Assembly: GCF_019112545.1 (NCBI RefSeq)
Contig: NW_025064883.1
Span: forward strand, 880,100-944,099
Reading direction: 5' to 3'
Source: Guyanagaster necrorhizus
Taxonomy: Eukaryota > Basidiomycota > Agaricomycetes > Agaricales > Physalacriaceae
Length of the DNA: 64,000 nucleotides
How positions within the stretch are numbered: the first letter of the stretch is position 1; the number at the start of each line of letters is the position of its first letter. Below, in pieces: positions 61,979-64,000 of this stretch. Under the pieces are notes generated by a model. That model was not told the DNA's origin, ran no database searches, and saw only the letters and a list, made by a program, of their open reading frames with translations. Position numbers and translations under genes: made by a program.

Positions 61979-63990
61979 TTAGTGTCTAGCCCACAAACCC
62001 TCTTCTTTCAGTCCAGCAGAGAGGGCCGACAAAGAAAAGCGGCGATGGCTCTTCTTTTTCGCCGTCTCCGCGTCAAGTGAAAAATGAACGCGAGACGGTC
62101 CAGCGACAGGTTCAGGACTGGGTACTCTCCGTTTGGAGGGAACATCTAAACCAGGAGGAGCACGTAGGTTTGCAGGGATGCTTCGACAGTCTGGGCGAAC
62201 CACTGAAACTGGAACATCAGCGTCCCGTAGAGACACATTCTGGGTGTCAAACTGAAAACTGTCGGATCTCACTGAGGGCAAAGCAAGGGCAGAAACATGA
62301 CGTCTTCGTTTGGGTGGAGATATAAGGACTGAAGAGGCCGAAGATGGGGAAGAAGGACGGGTGAGACGGGTGATAGCAGAGAGAGAAAATCGGTGGCCAA
62401 ACTTGATATCAGCTGACGCTTTGGGGCGAGCATGCTTTGCAATTTCAGCGTTCGCGACGACGTCTGATTCGGATTTTGGCACAGCATGGTTGTTTGTATA
62501 CGGGGAGGTAGGAACACTGGGTGGTAAGACGTGAATGGCAAGTTGGGGTGTACTCGAGCCAGAAGCGCTGGCGTTCACGGATGTATAGGTATGTGGGGTC
62601 AAACTAGGACGTGATCTATGTATGCGATGCTGTCAAAAAAAGAGAGAAACGTGTTATTCTTTGATACGATCATCATGAACCTTCAAACTCACGTTTCCTT
62701 CGTCATCACCAAGATCAAGAGTAGGGATACCAAAAGGTGAGGGTGTCCTCATTAAAGGAGCACTGCGAGGTCGAGGAATTTCATTCCTACCATCTTCACG
62801 TCCAGCACCTCTGTTCAATAATTGCTTCACCTTCCCCCCGAACTTCCTCAACTTGAGCAATATGTCTCGCCTTTTATTCCATGATTGGCGGGACCCTCCA
62901 CGAGCAGGTCTGTCCGAAGCAACACCATGCATGCCACGGCTATTGTTGTCTGATACGACAACCCTGGTAGTCTCGATGACAGTAGGGTCAAGGGAAGGGT
63001 TGGCGGAGCTCCACACAGAGGACATGACGGCTGCAGCGTACTCCGCGGCGCCAGTCTCCAGCGAACCAATCTCTGACATTCCAATGGCTGGAGACGGCTC
63101 TACGGAAACACCGACTAATGAAGGATTATGTGAAGGAAAATTAAGGACATGTTCAGCCGCATCTAGGTTTAATTGCGCTCTGAACGATGATGTTGGTGAC
63201 AGAGATAAAGATGGTGATGTGTCATGTACAGAGGTCGTGGGAGTGGGAGTTACTGCAGACAATGCAAGAGTCCACTCGGGATCATTTACGTCGGATTGAG
63301 GAGAAGCGAGGAAGCCATTCAAAGAAGGATTCCCGTCTATGCTCACACTATTGTCTGGGGTACCGGGAAGAGAAAGACCTATTAGCATAGGTATAGTAGG
63401 CGGAGCAAGTTCTTCTACTGAGGGTGAGACACGCTCTGGTGTATGGAGCAAGGGCATCGTTAGCGCTCGATTGTACCGTGAAGCATGGGCCGATGGACTT
63501 GGCGACAAAGATCGGGAAGCTTCGCGTGTACGTACAACGCCAAAGTCTTCTTTAGAGGACGTCATGCAAGAAAGTGAACTGGGGTGGTCATAAGAGGCTT
63601 GAGAAGAGTTCGTTTGGGTTCTACTTCGAGGAGGAAAAATAGATGAGCTTGGGGAGGTCGGTGACGGGCAAGGAGATGACGAAAAAGATGAGTTGGACGC
63701 TGCATCTTGACCAGAGAACGATGCACTAGGATGATCAGGGTTGCTAGCACCGAACAAAATATCCGGCTCTGAGCTGGGCGCATGATTCCGAGTTTTCTCT
63801 TCATATATGCGCATATTGTCGTTGATTTGAGATGAAGGTGATAATTCATCCGGCGATTTGTCCAGGACGCGCTCCGGGGTCATTGGTGAAGTGCAGGAAG
63901 TAGCAACGGAAATATCCTAGGCTTTAAATATAAATGCCACGTCGTATGGGGCAGTGGGCGACTTACCACCACAGAAAGTGAAGTATCGTT
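61979..63990 (-). CDS. serine-rich hypothetical protein, partial (5' end off window)
   Basis: The reverse strand keeps an open frame of more than 620 codons over three exons: a small one near 63967-63990 (NDTSLSVV), then about 62700-63925 and 61979-62625. The visible N-terminal exon is bounded by a CCTAG acceptor at the right edge, so at least one exon lies outside. The protein is extremely rich in Ser, Pro and Thr (SNSSFSSSPCPSPTSPSSSI), with a basic patch (NKRRDILLKLRKFGGKVKQL), repeated PRPRSAP-like and PSPFGIPTLDLGDD elements, and RRFSLSAL at the end. No domain is recognised. A regulatory or cytoskeleton-linked scaffold is possible, but this is a guess. Stop at 61979. Confidence 0.7.
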
Positions 63991-64000
63991 CTAGGGGAAT

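Overview
The window is nuclear DNA from a filamentous basidiomycete, most likely an Agaricomycete. The evidence is the density of genes (about 33 in 64 kb), many short introns of roughly 45 to 60 nt with GTRNGY donors, intron-rich housekeeping genes, a TEF1 gene with an intron in its 5' UTR, and protein families typical of Agaricomycetes. Genes lie on both strands, mostly as head-to-head pairs with 120 to 430 bp between start codons and tail-to-tail pairs with 30 to 120 bp between stop codons. No operon, CRISPR array, transposon or biosynthetic gene cluster was seen.

Left part (1-16 kb): a DH-PH Rho guanine-nucleotide exchange factor running off the left edge; an unrecognised small membrane-associated protein; a Zn2Cys6 transcription factor; a UPF0047/YjbQ gene assembled from five or more small exons and divergent from an M16C metallopeptidase; NUFIP1/Rsa1 (snoRNP assembly); a three-KH RNA-binding protein; ribosomal protein uL13.

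Middle part (16-38 kb): SMP-30/gluconolactonase; mitochondrial acyl carrier protein head to head with mitochondrial ribosomal protein bL17; an AIM6-like phosphodiesterase with an in-frame stop; Mediator subunit MED5; a CDF zinc transporter; eIF3h; a secreted Ser/Thr-rich double-psi beta-barrel protein; IPI1; a secreted GH5 mannanase; the first member of a small paralogous protein pair; an NPC2-type lipid-transfer protein; a four-TM protein.

Right part (38-64 kb): a gene-poor 2 kb stretch; the second member of the small paralogous pair; a GRIP-domain golgin; PEX14; mitochondrial EF-Tu, glycine cleavage H protein and complex I subunit NDUFB11 in a row; a histidine phosphatase; a MEMO1 homologue; ribosomal protein eL32; a PAS-kinase-type kinase; TEF1; dienelactone hydrolase; a membrane GNAT acetyltransferase; ELP5; and a serine-rich protein running off the right edge.

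Most of the content is ordinary core-genome material. The points that deserve a second look are the uncharacterised two-exon paralogous pair (35658-36056 and 40648-41055), the nonsense codon in the AIM6-like gene, one firm and two possible GC-AG introns, a presequence-like N-terminal extension on the M16C peptidase, and a local concentration of mitochondrial genes. No wholly new system could be demonstrated from sequence alone.
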